From Shewanella sp. NIFS-20-20 (GTDB taxonomy: Bacteria; Pseudomonadota; Gammaproteobacteria; Enterobacterales; Shewanellaceae): DNA of 64,000 nt. How positions within the stretch are numbered: position 1 is the stretch's first letter; the number at the start of each line of letters is the position of its first letter. The stretch lies in NCBI RefSeq assembly GCF_019209865.1, contig NZ_JAHUTT010000013.1:1-64000 (forward strand), given 5' to 3'. The position numbers and the translations under genes are program-made. The notes below the pieces were generated by a model, which did not search any database, was not told the DNA's origin, and saw only the letters and a list, made by a program, of their open reading frames with translations. Positions 21,439 through 30,475 of the stretch are shown here, piece by piece.

Positions 21439-22920
21439 TCACGACAACCCTTGGCTTGGGCAATAATCCTGTAAAAATTGGTCGTGGGTCGCTAAACCAC
21501 TGACACTCGAGGCCGTGATCGAGCGCAGATCTTGCAAATACTGCTTCAGATCGGTCGCGTCTATCTCATCGGCCATTGGATGCCAATGTTGCGGACGCAA
21601 ACCTTGACCTAACATGACTTGTAGCCATGCGGGCTCTGCAAATAACTCATCTTGTTGGCGCCCCACATAGCCTTGGGCGCCAAATAAAGCGATCCGACGT
21701 TGCAATTCGGTGGGAATGGCCATGGTTTGGCAATAGCGCCATAGGGGTTCATCGCGCCGGTTGAGGTGATAATGCAAAATTAAAAAGTCGCGGATCTGGG
21801 CAAACTCGAGCGCCGACTGGCGATTATATTCAGCCCTTAATTCAGGGGCGCGCCCTTGAGGAAAGAGCTTAATAAACCGCAAGATCCCCGATTGCACCAA
21901 ATGAATACTGGTCGACTCCAAAGGTTCTAAAAAACCACTGGCAAGCCCCAAGGCAAGACAATTACCGCGCCATTGCTCTTGGCGGCGCCCAGTGGTGAAT
22001 TTCAGGAGTTTCGGCTCGGCCAAGGGCTTACCGGGCAAATGCGCTAATAAGCATTGCAAGGCTTGTTCATCACGCCAAAACCGGCTCGAATACACCATAC
22101 CGTTGCCGGTACGGTGTTGCAGAGGAATTTGCCATTGCCATCCTCCTTCATGAGCAATCGATCGTGTGTATGGCGGTATACTTGCCCCGCGTTCACAGGG
22201 CACGGCCCAGGCGCTGTCGCACGGTAAATATTCGCTCCAATCGATAAAATCGACTCCCATGGCTTTGCCAAGGAGTAAACTTTGGAAGCCGGAACAATCA
22301 ATAAAAAAATCCGCAGTAACTGTGTCACCATTATCTAAGTCAAGGCTGACAATATCGCCACTGTCGGGACATAACTGCCAACTCGTCACCATGGCAGAAA
22401 TGGCATTGACCCCATGACGAAGACTGAATTGCTTAAGCACTTTCGCGTAACGATTGGCATCAAAATGATAGGCATGACTGAGGCCATTAGTGCTGGTTTG
22501 ATTGGGCACTTGGCTGCCATATCGATTATTTTTTGCAGCCAAAGCATTGACTGAAAAATCCCAAAAACGGCTACAGGGCTCTTGCTGCCTTAACCAAACA
22601 TGCTGAAAGCCCATCAAACCTAATGGGCGTCCCAGTTCACCAAAAGCGTGCATATACTGCTCACCGCGTTGCCCCCAGCCGTCAAATACAATCCCTAATT
22701 TAATACTGGCATGAGTTGCCGCCATAAAAGCTCGCTCATCAAGCCCTAAGGCTTGATTGAACAAGGTCAGCGGTGGGATCGACGCTTCGCCGACCCCAAC
22801 GGTGCCTATGGCAGCAGATTCAATCAGACTGATTTGTACCCTGGCACCTAACGTTTTACTGAGCATGGCCGCCGCCATCCAGCCGCTACTGCCACCACCC
22901 ACGATCACCAGTTTACGCAT
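21439..22920 (-). CDS. Flavin-dependent (tryptophan) halogenase homologue
   Basis: The 493-aa protein has the FAD-binding VIVGGGSSGW at the N-terminus, VGEASIP near residue 42, a Lys at residue 74 in the ASIKLGI segment that aligns with the catalytic Lys of PrnA, the halogenase WxWxIP motif at 261-266 (WQWQIP), and the EPLEST segment at 332-337. All expected catalytic features are therefore present. It lies 34 bp after the TonB-dependent receptor and 61 bp before the amylase, all co-directional, so it is probably part of the maltodextrin operon. Its substrate is unknown; such homologues near TonB-receptor sugar loci have not been tied to sugar metabolism that I know of. Confidence 0.88.
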   Translation of the reverse strand: MRKLVIVGGGSSGWMAAAMLSKTLGARVQISLIESAAIGTVGVGEASIPPLTLFNQALGLDERAFMAATHASIKLGIVFDGWGQRGEQYMHAFGELGRPLGLMGFQHVWLRQQEPCSRFWDFSVNALAAKNNRYGSQVPNQTSTNGLSHAYHFDANRYAKVLKQFSLRHGVNAISAMVTSWQLCPDSGDIVSLDLDNGDTVTADFFIDCSGFQSLLLGKAMGVDFIDWSEYLPCDSAWAVPCERGASIPPYTRSIAHEGGWQWQIPLQHRTGNGMVYSSRFWRDEQALQCLLAHLPGKPLAEPKLLKFTTGRRQEQWRGNCLALGLASGFLEPLESTSIHLVQSGILRFIKLFPQGRAPELRAEYNRQSALEFAQIRDFLILHYHLNRRDEPLWRYCQTMAIPTELQRRIALFGAQGYVGRQQDELFAEPAWLQVMLGQGLRPQHWHPMADEIDATDLKQYLQDLRSITASSVSGLATHDQFLQDYCPSQGLS

Positions 22921-22954
22921 CAGTTGACTCCTTAATCACCGCTATTCGTGATGC

Positions 22955-25699
22955 TTAAAAGGTATAGTTCACACCCAACATATAGTTGCGACCGTATTGT
23001 TGGTAATCTCGGATTTGGCGGCTATCGCCATTTTGATAGGTAACAAACGGCTCGTCCGTCAGGTTATTGACCTGCAGTAACACCGAAAATCCATCAACCC
23101 CAAATTCAGTTAAGTCATAGCCTAATTGCGCATCCACTAAGGTTTCAGCTTTCACGTACACCGAAGTACGCTCCAGTGAACGCCCTGTCACTTCACCTAG
23201 GAAATCACTACGATATCTGGCACTTATCCGCGCTTGGAAACCATAATCTTCGTAATAAAAGGTGGCATTCCCTACTTTTTTAGATAAGCCTGGAAGGTCT
23301 ATCGGATCAGAATCCGGCCCCTCTTGCACTTCGCTATCGTTATAAGCACCGCTTAAAATGATACCGAAACCTGACAAGCTATCTGCCAACATGGCTCCGG
23401 TTAAATGCGCCGAAAACTCCAAGCCACGGATATAGCCGCCACGGCCATTTTGTGGGGTAGTGTACAAACCTTGTTGCAGTGACGGCTGAGGATCTGGCAC
23501 TAAAAATCCACCGAAGTCATAGGTCACAGACTCATCGAAGACATAGTTTTCTAGATCTTTGTAGAAAGCACCAAAGGCCAAGTAACCTTCATCGAGGTAA
23601 ATCTCATAGCCCAAATCGTACTGCCATGCCATCCAAGGCTTAAGCTCTGGATTGCCGCCACCGCCGCTCCAAGGGGAATTGTTAATGTCAGTGCTGCCCG
23701 CCAAGGAAGGATCGAAATTAAAGGTCAAGCTGGCATTCATCTTGTCCATGCGTGCCCGCGATAGCGAACGGGCGGCAGCAAATCTCAACTGCTGATTATC
23801 GATCACATGCCAGGATAAATTGACACTTGGCAACCACTCGGTATACGTCGTGCCACCCTCATTATCTTGCAGCGACACTAAGCCATTGGCGTCTTGGGTC
23901 ACGGCTTTCCCGGTGGAATGTTGCTTGGTGTGCACCACTTGCACCCCGAAATTACCCAATAACGGCTTATCGGCCAGTTCGGTGTCCACGGAGGCCATCA
24001 CGTAGCCGGTGGTGACATCTTCCTCCACACTCCAAGTATTGGTGGCTCGGCTCGCAACCGTTTCACCCTCTGAAGTTAACTGGTAAATGCCACTGTTATA
24101 CAAACCCTCAGCGTCATAGGTGAGCATATTACCCATACCGATAAAATCTAACGAGGTCGGATTAAGCAAGAACTCGCTAGGTACAGCTAACGTATTAGGG
24201 TAATCTTTCAGGGTTAAGAAATAGCCTTCGTCCGCCTTAGACTTCTTACGATTACTGTAATTAACCCCAAACTCCACCGCATTAATTGGTCCTTGCGCCA
24301 ACAGACGTTCAGCACTCATCCTCACCGCTGACAGCTCATCTTTAATGCTTGGAGTATTAATAAAGCCGTCTTGAGCATTACCAGGTACGGTCACATTGTT
24401 GCCCCAACTGAATGGCCCGCCGAGCTTCACTAAGGCTGGATCCGCATAGTTGATCGAAGGGTAAAACATGGCGCCGCGATCACCTTGCATTTCAAAGCGC
24501 AGATCCTCACAGCCGCCGGGAATACAACCATTGCCACGACTGGTACCAGAATAAGTCTCTAAACCAAAGTCGGTACGATCCGCTTGCGAGTAGGACAGAT
24601 CGAGATCCACACTCCAATCATCGTTCACCACATAATTGCCGTTCCAACCTAACGCATAGGTGTCGGCATCACGGCGATTGACGTCGTTGCGAACCAATAC
24701 CTTCGAGTTGGTAAAAATACCTTCGGTAACTAAGCCATTGCTTTCTTGCTGAGACACCACGCCATCATTGGCCCAGCCAGCGCCCCATTGACCGGGAATT
24801 TCGATACCGCGCAACAGCTGCTCATCACTAAACTTGGTGTAGTAAGCATCTAAGGTAGCGCTAAATTTGTCATTGGGTTGATACTCAATCACCACCATCA
24901 CGCCATCGCGCTCTAAGAGGCTAGAACGGACAAACGGCTTGGCCCCACCCAGCACCAATGGGTTGTCAGGGTTGTAATCTAGCTCTGGGTACCCCCACGC
25001 TTGCCAACGCTCTTCTTGGTTTGGAGAAAACAACTTGGCATAACCAATGGCCACACCGACGGTGTCATCCATAAATTGATCGATATAGGAAAAACTGGCG
25101 CGATAGCCCTTGTCTTCACCATCCGGATTCAATTTGCCTAAATCATTGTATTCACCGCGGGCATTTACCGCGAAGATACGATCGCTAAAAGATAAGGGTT
25201 TCACGGTGCGCATATCAACTGTGCCGCCGATAGCTTGAGCCAGTAACGCGGCATTGGGCGTTTTATACACCACCACAGAGTTAATCAACTCCGAGGGATA
25301 TTGATCAAATTCAACCCCACGGTTATCACCCACAGTCACCTGTTCACGACCATTAAGGGTGGCGGTGGTAAAATCTGGGGCAAGTCCACGAATCGACACC
25401 ACATTAGCTCGACCATCAAGACGTTGCGCCGCTAACCCAGGTAAACGGGCCAATGACTCCGCAATACTAAGATCGGGTAATTTGCCAATCTCTTCGGCGT
25501 TTATCGACTCAACGATTTCATTGGATGACATTTTCACGGCTTGGGTGGCCCGCATGCTGCCACGAATACCGCTGACTTCAATGATTTCGATATTCTCATC
25601 CGCTGCCGGCGATGTTTGTTGCTCTGCTGCCGCTAAGTTGTAGCTCATACCTGCTACTCCCAGCGCCATCATGATTAAACTGGGTTTAAATGGTGACAT
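22955..25699 (-). CDS. TonB-dependent outer-membrane receptor (maltodextrin uptake)
   Basis: A 914-aa receptor of the Xanthomonas/Caulobacter carbohydrate type. After a signal peptide (to about residue 25, AAA) comes IEVSGIRGSM, then the plug domain (IGKLPDLSIAESLARLPGL, RGLAPDFTTATLNGRE) and a 22-strand barrel ending in aromatic Phe (GVNYTF). I chose the ATG at 25699 because GGAGGGG precedes it; the frame begins at 25726. First gene of the receptor-halogenase-GH13-GH31 unit, with an operator about 140 bp upstream. Maltodextrin as ligand is inferred from context. Confidence 0.9.
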   Translation of the reverse strand: MSPFKPSLIMMALGVAGMSYNLAAAEQQTSPAADENIEIIEVSGIRGSMRATQAVKMSSNEIVESINAEEIGKLPDLSIAESLARLPGLAAQRLDGRANVVSIRGLAPDFTTATLNGREQVTVGDNRGVEFDQYPSELINSVVVYKTPNAALLAQAIGGTVDMRTVKPLSFSDRIFAVNARGEYNDLGKLNPDGEDKGYRASFSYIDQFMDDTVGVAIGYAKLFSPNQEERWQAWGYPELDYNPDNPLVLGGAKPFVRSSLLERDGVMVVIEYQPNDKFSATLDAYYTKFSDEQLLRGIEIPGQWGAGWANDGVVSQQESNGLVTEGIFTNSKVLVRNDVNRRDADTYALGWNGNYVVNDDWSVDLDLSYSQADRTDFGLETYSGTSRGNGCIPGGCEDLRFEMQGDRGAMFYPSINYADPALVKLGGPFSWGNNVTVPGNAQDGFINTPSIKDELSAVRMSAERLLAQGPINAVEFGVNYSNRKKSKADEGYFLTLKDYPNTLAVPSEFLLNPTSLDFIGMGNMLTYDAEGLYNSGIYQLTSEGETVASRATNTWSVEEDVTTGYVMASVDTELADKPLLGNFGVQVVHTKQHSTGKAVTQDANGLVSLQDNEGGTTYTEWLPSVNLSWHVIDNQQLRFAAARSLSRARMDKMNASLTFNFDPSLAGSTDINNSPWSGGGGNPELKPWMAWQYDLGYEIYLDEGYLAFGAFYKDLENYVFDESVTYDFGGFLVPDPQPSLQQGLYTTPQNGRGGYIRGLEFSAHLTGAMLADSLSGFGIILSGAYNDSEVQEGPDSDPIDLPGLSKKVGNATFYYEDYGFQARISARYRSDFLGEVTGRSLERTSVYVKAETLVDAQLGYDLTEFGVDGFSVLLQVNNLTDEPFVTYQNGDSRQIRDYQQYGRNYMLGVNYTF

Positions 25700-25838
25700 G
25701 TGCTCCCCTCCAGATGTTATTGTCATTATTTTCTGTCATCGCTTGTTTGGAAGTACCTACCACAACAAACACGCCAATCAATGGCCAACCAAGCAAACAT
25801 TACTTTGTTACCATTGTGCAACATTGAGCACAAATTAT

Positions 25839-25852
25839 TGCATACGTATTCA
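25839..25852. promoter_or_regulatory. LacI-type operator upstream of the TonB-dependent receptor
   Basis: TGCATACGTATTCA around CATACGTATT at 25841-25850. Together with the following CGG it is identical over 18 bases to the site near 17001. Confidence 0.7.
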
Positions 25853-25911
25853 TCGGCCTATCCTTGGCCATTGGCGAGTGCAATCTCAAGGGGGAATAGG
25901 GGCGAGAGTCG

Positions 25912-25946
25912 TCATTAAAAGCAAGCTAACGCATTGCTTTTAATGA
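25912..25946. repeat. 13-bp perfect inverted repeat
   Basis: TCATTAAAAGCAA (25912-25924) pairs perfectly with 25934-25946 around a 9-nt loop. It lies between the divergent promoters, 66 bp from the receptor operator. No T-run follows on either strand, so it is not a standard terminator; it may form a cruciform or bind a protein. Confidence 0.5.
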
Positions 25947-26142
25947 GAAATAACTAAAAACAATTCAAGGGGTAATCCAAGGCATCTGGGCATAATTGCC
26001 AACATTGACGGCCACACTAAATATACCGAGCTGCACCAATAGCTAACATGAGCTGCCCTGCGCTAGTGCGACAGCCAGTAACCTTAAAAATAAATAAGTT
26101 AAATAACAATAAGTTATTTCTAGTTTGTGGCATCTTAATTTA

Positions 26143-26156
26143 TGCATACGTATGTA
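26143..26156. promoter_or_regulatory. LacI-type operator upstream of the cytoplasmic GH13 glucosidase
   Basis: TGCATACGTATGTA contains the perfect palindrome CATACGTATG at 26145-26154. It is the best of the three sites by symmetry and lies about 125 bp before the start codon. Confidence 0.75.
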
Positions 26157-26167
26157 AATTGACGCCA

Positions 26168-26184
26168 GTAATGGTGACCATTAC
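26168..26184. promoter_or_regulatory. Odd-length palindrome next to the operator
   Basis: GTAATGGTGACCATTAC is perfectly symmetric around one central G and begins 12 bp after the LacI-type operator. Its spacing fits a second regulator or a second half of the promoter control region; the protein is unknown. Confidence 0.4.
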
Positions 26185-26279
26185 CGTGGTGTTATTAACA
26201 GAGCATAGATCACCCCAGTGACAGACTAATGGGGTGCATCAACGATTGCTAAGACGGATAAGTCGCCAGAGGATTAGAG

Positions 26280-27905
26280 ATGAATAATAAGGAGTGGTGG
26301 CGTGGTGCTGTCATCTACCAAATATATCCAAGAAGCTTTGCCGACAGTAACCATGATGGGGTTGGCGATCTGAGAGGGATCATTAATAAGCTCGACTACG
26401 TGGCCTCTATCGGCGTCGATGCCATCTGGATCTCGCCTTTTTTCAAATCGCCCATGGCTGACTTTGGCTATGACATCAGCGACTATCGCGATGTCGATCC
26501 TTTATTTGGCAATCTCTCTGACTTTGATGAGCTCCTCAGCAAAGCGCACCAACTTGGCTTAAAGATCATGATAGATCAGGTACTCAGCCATACCTCAGAT
26601 CAACATGCTTGGTTTTTAGAAAGCCGCAATGATACCACCAATGCTAAGGCCAATTGGTATGTATGGGCCGATGCCAAACCCGATGGAACCCCTCCCAACA
26701 ATTGGCTATCCATTTTCGGGGGTGGCGCTTGGCAATGGGAACCACGACGTGGCCAATATTACTTGCATAATTTTCTCACGAGTCAGCCCGATCTAAATTT
26801 TCACCACCCCGAAGTGCGTCAAGCTGTGCTCGATAATGTCGAGTTCTGGCTGAAGCGGGGTGTCGATGGCTTACGCCTCGATGCCATTAACTTCTGCTTC
26901 CATGATAGTGCCCTGAGGGATAATCCCGCCAAGCCGGCTGCCGAGCGCCAAGGTCGCGGCTTTAGCGTCGATAATCCTTATGCTTTTCAGTACCATTGGT
27001 ATAACAACACTCAACCGGAGAATCTCGAGTTTATCGAGCAGCTACGGGCATTAATGGATCGCTACCCCGGCACCAGCGCTCTCGGTGAAATTTCCTCAGA
27101 AGACTCACTGGCAACCATGGCCGAATACACCGAAGCCGGACGCCTGCACATGGGATACAGCTTTGAATTGCTCACCCCAGATTACAGCCCAGAATATATT
27201 CGCCAAACCATTGAAAATTTAGAACAAAAAATCGGTAACGGTTGGCCATGCTGGGCCTTTAGCAATCATGATGTCACCCGAGTCGCCAGCCGTTGGCAAC
27301 AACAGCAACCGAGCGCCTCCCAAGCGAGTATGCTCAATGCGCTCCTAGGCTGTATTCGCGGTAGCGTTTGCCTTTATCAAGGGGAAGAATTAGGACTGAC
27401 AGAAGCAGAGATCCCCTTCGAACAGTTGCAAGATCCTTATGGCATTAGCTTTTGGCCAAACTTTAAGGGCCGCGATGGCTGCCGCACCCCAATGCCATGG
27501 CAACATCATGTTGCTCATGGCGGATTTTCCGAGGCTGCCCCTTGGTTACCGAGCTGTGACATTCATTTGGCCAATGCGGTGGATATTCAGCAACAAGATC
27601 CACACTCGGTGCTAAGACGCTGTCAGGCTTTCTTTCAGTGGCGTAAACAGCAAGCCGCGTTGCTCGAAGGTGATATTTCCTTTATCGACTTGCCTGCGCC
27701 CTTGCTTGGCTTTTGGCGCCGCTCGGCGAAGCAACAATTGTTGTGCATTTTCAACCTCAGTCCTGAGGTGGCCGCACCACTTGAACTCACCCGCTTGCTG
27801 AGTGGCGCGCAAGCCATTGGGCCACACAGCCAAGTCCCACACTATGATGTGCAAACATTAACTGGCTTTGGCTACGGCATCTATCTTGGTCAATCAGTCG
27901 AGTGA
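26280..27905 (+). CDS. Cytoplasmic GH13 alpha-glucosidase (oligo-1,6/alpha-glucosidase group)
   Basis: The 541-aa protein lacks a signal peptide and begins with WWRGAVIYQIYPRSFADSNHDGVGDL, typical of GH13 alpha-glucosidases. Catalytic residues are visible: QVLSHTSDQH (region I area), DGLRLDAIN with nucleophile Asp201, ALGEI with Glu270, and FSNHD with Asp331. It would split maltose or isomaltose to glucose for Glk. It is transcribed alone, divergent from the receptor operon, with its own operator. Maltose versus isomaltose preference cannot be decided here. Confidence 0.9.
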   Translation: MNNKEWWRGAVIYQIYPRSFADSNHDGVGDLRGIINKLDYVASIGVDAIWISPFFKSPMADFGYDISDYRDVDPLFGNLSDFDELLSKAHQLGLKIMIDQVLSHTSDQHAWFLESRNDTTNAKANWYVWADAKPDGTPPNNWLSIFGGGAWQWEPRRGQYYLHNFLTSQPDLNFHHPEVRQAVLDNVEFWLKRGVDGLRLDAINFCFHDSALRDNPAKPAAERQGRGFSVDNPYAFQYHWYNNTQPENLEFIEQLRALMDRYPGTSALGEISSEDSLATMAEYTEAGRLHMGYSFELLTPDYSPEYIRQTIENLEQKIGNGWPCWAFSNHDVTRVASRWQQQQPSASQASMLNALLGCIRGSVCLYQGEELGLTEAEIPFEQLQDPYGISFWPNFKGRDGCRTPMPWQHHVAHGGFSEAAPWLPSCDIHLANAVDIQQQDPHSVLRRCQAFFQWRKQQAALLEGDISFIDLPAPLLGFWRRSAKQQLLCIFNLSPEVAAPLELTRLLSGAQAIGPHSQVPHYDVQTLTGFGYGIYLGQSVE

Positions 27906-28025
27906 GTGGCGCGTCAACAGTCCCTTGGCGCGTAGGAGGCGCAGGCCCACGCCAGCTTGGCTTAAATGACAAGTCGCGCCTTGAGCTTACGAACCAGAAT
28001 CCAGCAACACTCTGGCAAATTTACG

Positions 28026-28066
28026 AGCGGTTAACCGCGCCAAAGGCATTGGTTTAGTTAACCGCT
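28026..28066. terminator. Stem-loop between convergent glucosidase and metL genes
   Basis: AGCGGTTAAC (28026-28035) and GTTAACCGCT (28057-28066) form a 10-bp perfect stem with a 21-nt loop. It lies just after the metL stop and 120 nt after the glucosidase stop. No T-run is seen; termination is inferred from position. Confidence 0.4.
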
Positions 28067-28081
28067 GACTGATGTTACGAG

Positions 28082-30472
28082 TTACTCGTGCAACAGATCG
28101 TGACAGATTTGGGCGAGATCGGACTGTACTGCAGCCGCGGTGACATCACGACCGGCACCGGGCCCTCGAATGATCAGCGGGTTGGCTTGATAAAAGGCCG
28201 ATCGGATCACAAACACATTATCGCCAGCGGTTAAGTTCGCATAGGGATGATCCGCTGCCACCGATTCCAGCCCCACTTGCGCGCGATACTGCCCGTCAAC
28301 AAGCTCCAAGCTCGCCACATATCGGATCACTTCACCATTAGCCTGCGCCCGATCGAGCGCTGCCGCCATCGGCGCATCCAGCTCACTCAAGCGACTAAGA
28401 AACTCATCCAACGAAACATCTTGCAAATGTACTGGCACTAACGAGTTAAGCTCAATATCGTCAAGCGCTAATGGCAAGCCGATCTCACGGGCTAAGATCA
28501 ACAGCTTGCGCTGCATATCTCGACCGGAGAGATCGTCGCGAGGATCGGGCTCGGTGATCCCAAGACCTTTGGCTTCATTCACCAGCTGCGAAAAGCTTTG
28601 CTCGCCAGTAAATTTTTCAAACAGCCAGCACAAGGTGCCTGAAAATATTCCGCCCACCGCTTCCACCCGATCCCCTGAATTGTGGAGATCGTTTAAGGCA
28701 TGTTGTACCGGTAAGCCAGCCCCACAACTGGCGTTGTAACGCCAGAATAAACGTCGAACATTGAGCTGTTGTTTTAACTGACGATAAAAAGGCAGCGGGC
28801 TAGAACCAGCTAACTTATTGGCGCTAACCATATGAATGCCTTGAGCAAAAAAGGCCGGATAGTGCAAGGTTAAGCTGGCACTGGCACTAATATCGAGCGC
28901 CACCAGCTCATCACATGCTAAGGCATTAAGCTGGCTAAACAGATCCGCATACTGCCAAGGTTTACCATCGGTGTCTAAAGCGTCAATCGAGCTGATGGCA
29001 TCGATGCCCTCGCCATTGATATAGGCGCTTCTCGAACTGACGACCCCGACCAAATCAACACTAATTTGCAACTCTTTGCATAAGTGAGCTCGGGCCTTAG
29101 CAAACAAGGTTAGCCAAGCACTGCCGATATTGCCGGTGCCGAGCAAGATCACGCCAATGCGCTTGCGTGGCCCTGCGCAGCGACGATGCACCTTTTGGGT
29201 TAAGCTATTGACTTGCTGACAAGGCACTAAAGTTACCAAGCTCAATTCGTCTTGATAAAGGGCAAACGCACTGCGATTTAATAAGCGTGCAAACGCGCGG
29301 CGATACAGCGCGGCATCGGCGCTAACCAAGGCCACTAAACCGTGGTCAAGCCGGCTATTAATATTCGATAAACCACACTGCTCGGCATTGGCCTGTAATA
29401 ATTTATGGATCTGCTGGCGACTCTCTAATGTACAAGCCAAGCTCAATTGCTTCTCTTGGCACCAATGCGCCAACACTTGCACTCCATGCTGAGGCAACAA
29501 GCTTAAGAGTTCATCAGCCTCGGTCTCGAGCTGACAACTGAGGACGCAAATCTGATTAAGGCTAGTCACGACTGGCGCACTGGCTCTATCTGTGACTGGT
29601 GAAATCAGGGTAAAGTCGGTGTGGGAGGCATAGCTTGATCGCACCGCTAAACTGACATTGGTATCAAATAGAGGCTGCAAGGTGCGTTCATGCAATACCG
29701 GCGATCCTAAACGGGCTAAGCGATCGGCCTCAGCTAAGGTCATGCTCGAGAGTAGCTGCGCATCACTGATCTTATTGGGATCGGCATTAAATACCCCTTC
29801 CACATCCGTCCAAATTGTCACTCGATTAATCCCAGCTAAGGCCGCTATCAAGGTGGCACTGAAATCCGAGCCATTACGGCCAAGCAATAACGTTTCCCCT
29901 TGGGGATTACTGCAAATAAATCCTGTCACGACCAAGCGGCGATCACTCGACTCAGCCAACAGCTTTTGCACTAATTGGCGCGATTCATTCATGCGAATTT
30001 GCGGCACGACGCCTTCATCGGCGATCAAGATCTGAGTCGCATCCACGTGGCTTGCATCAACGCTAGATCCGCGCAGTAATGCCGCCATTAAGCGCGCCGA
30101 CCAACGCTCACCAAAGCTAACCAAGTAACTGATTTGATAGTGTGAAATCTGATCTAATTGCAATAAGCTAGCGATCTGTGCCTTATCCAGGGCTAAACGC
30201 TCACGCAGTTCTCGAGCGTTATCACTGGTCAACAGTTGTTCGATCATATGCTGCTGATATTGGATCAAGTCCGCCAAGGCTTCTTGCCACAAGGCTCCTT
30301 GCTGACTGAGATCCAATAGTTGATATAGTTTATTGGTGGTTTTTCCGGCCGCCGACACGACGACCAGATCGTTGCTCTGGCCATGGGTCAGTAAAATATG
30401 GGCCACGCGGCGATAGCAATCTGCATCCGCCAAACTCGATCCACCAAATTTATGTAAGTGTCGACGTACCAT
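28082..30472 (-). CDS. metL: Bifunctional aspartokinase II / homoserine dehydrogenase II
   Basis: MetL catalyses the first and third steps of the aspartate pathway toward methionine. The 796-aa chain has the kinase domain (HKFGGSSLADAD at the start, GRNGSDFSATL, TDVEGVF), a linker, then the dehydrogenase with the nucleotide-binding GTGNIGSAW and the catalytic segment around GLGITEPDPRDDLSGRD. Length is near E. coli MetL (810). I placed the start at the ATG at 30472, six bases after the AAGGAG that also ends metB; a TTG at 30475 is less likely. It forms a metB-metL operon controlled from the MetJ boxes. Confidence 0.96.
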   Translation of the reverse strand: MVRRHLHKFGGSSLADADCYRRVAHILLTHGQSNDLVVVSAAGKTTNKLYQLLDLSQQGALWQEALADLIQYQQHMIEQLLTSDNARELRERLALDKAQIASLLQLDQISHYQISYLVSFGERWSARLMAALLRGSSVDASHVDATQILIADEGVVPQIRMNESRQLVQKLLAESSDRRLVVTGFICSNPQGETLLLGRNGSDFSATLIAALAGINRVTIWTDVEGVFNADPNKISDAQLLSSMTLAEADRLARLGSPVLHERTLQPLFDTNVSLAVRSSYASHTDFTLISPVTDRASAPVVTSLNQICVLSCQLETEADELLSLLPQHGVQVLAHWCQEKQLSLACTLESRQQIHKLLQANAEQCGLSNINSRLDHGLVALVSADAALYRRAFARLLNRSAFALYQDELSLVTLVPCQQVNSLTQKVHRRCAGPRKRIGVILLGTGNIGSAWLTLFAKARAHLCKELQISVDLVGVVSSRSAYINGEGIDAISSIDALDTDGKPWQYADLFSQLNALACDELVALDISASASLTLHYPAFFAQGIHMVSANKLAGSSPLPFYRQLKQQLNVRRLFWRYNASCGAGLPVQHALNDLHNSGDRVEAVGGIFSGTLCWLFEKFTGEQSFSQLVNEAKGLGITEPDPRDDLSGRDMQRKLLILAREIGLPLALDDIELNSLVPVHLQDVSLDEFLSRLSELDAPMAAALDRAQANGEVIRYVASLELVDGQYRAQVGLESVAADHPYANLTAGDNVFVIRSAFYQANPLIIRGPGAGRDVTAAAVQSDLAQICHDLLHE

Positions 30473-30475
30473 CAA

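Larger units (their letters stand above)
25700..26279. other. Divergent regulatory region between receptor and glucosidase
   Basis: About 580 bp without a gene. It holds two LacI-type operators (25839-25852, 26143-26156), a 13-bp stem inverted repeat (25912-25946) and a 17-bp odd palindrome (26168-26184). I found no coding sequence on either strand worth reporting. Confidence 0.7.
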
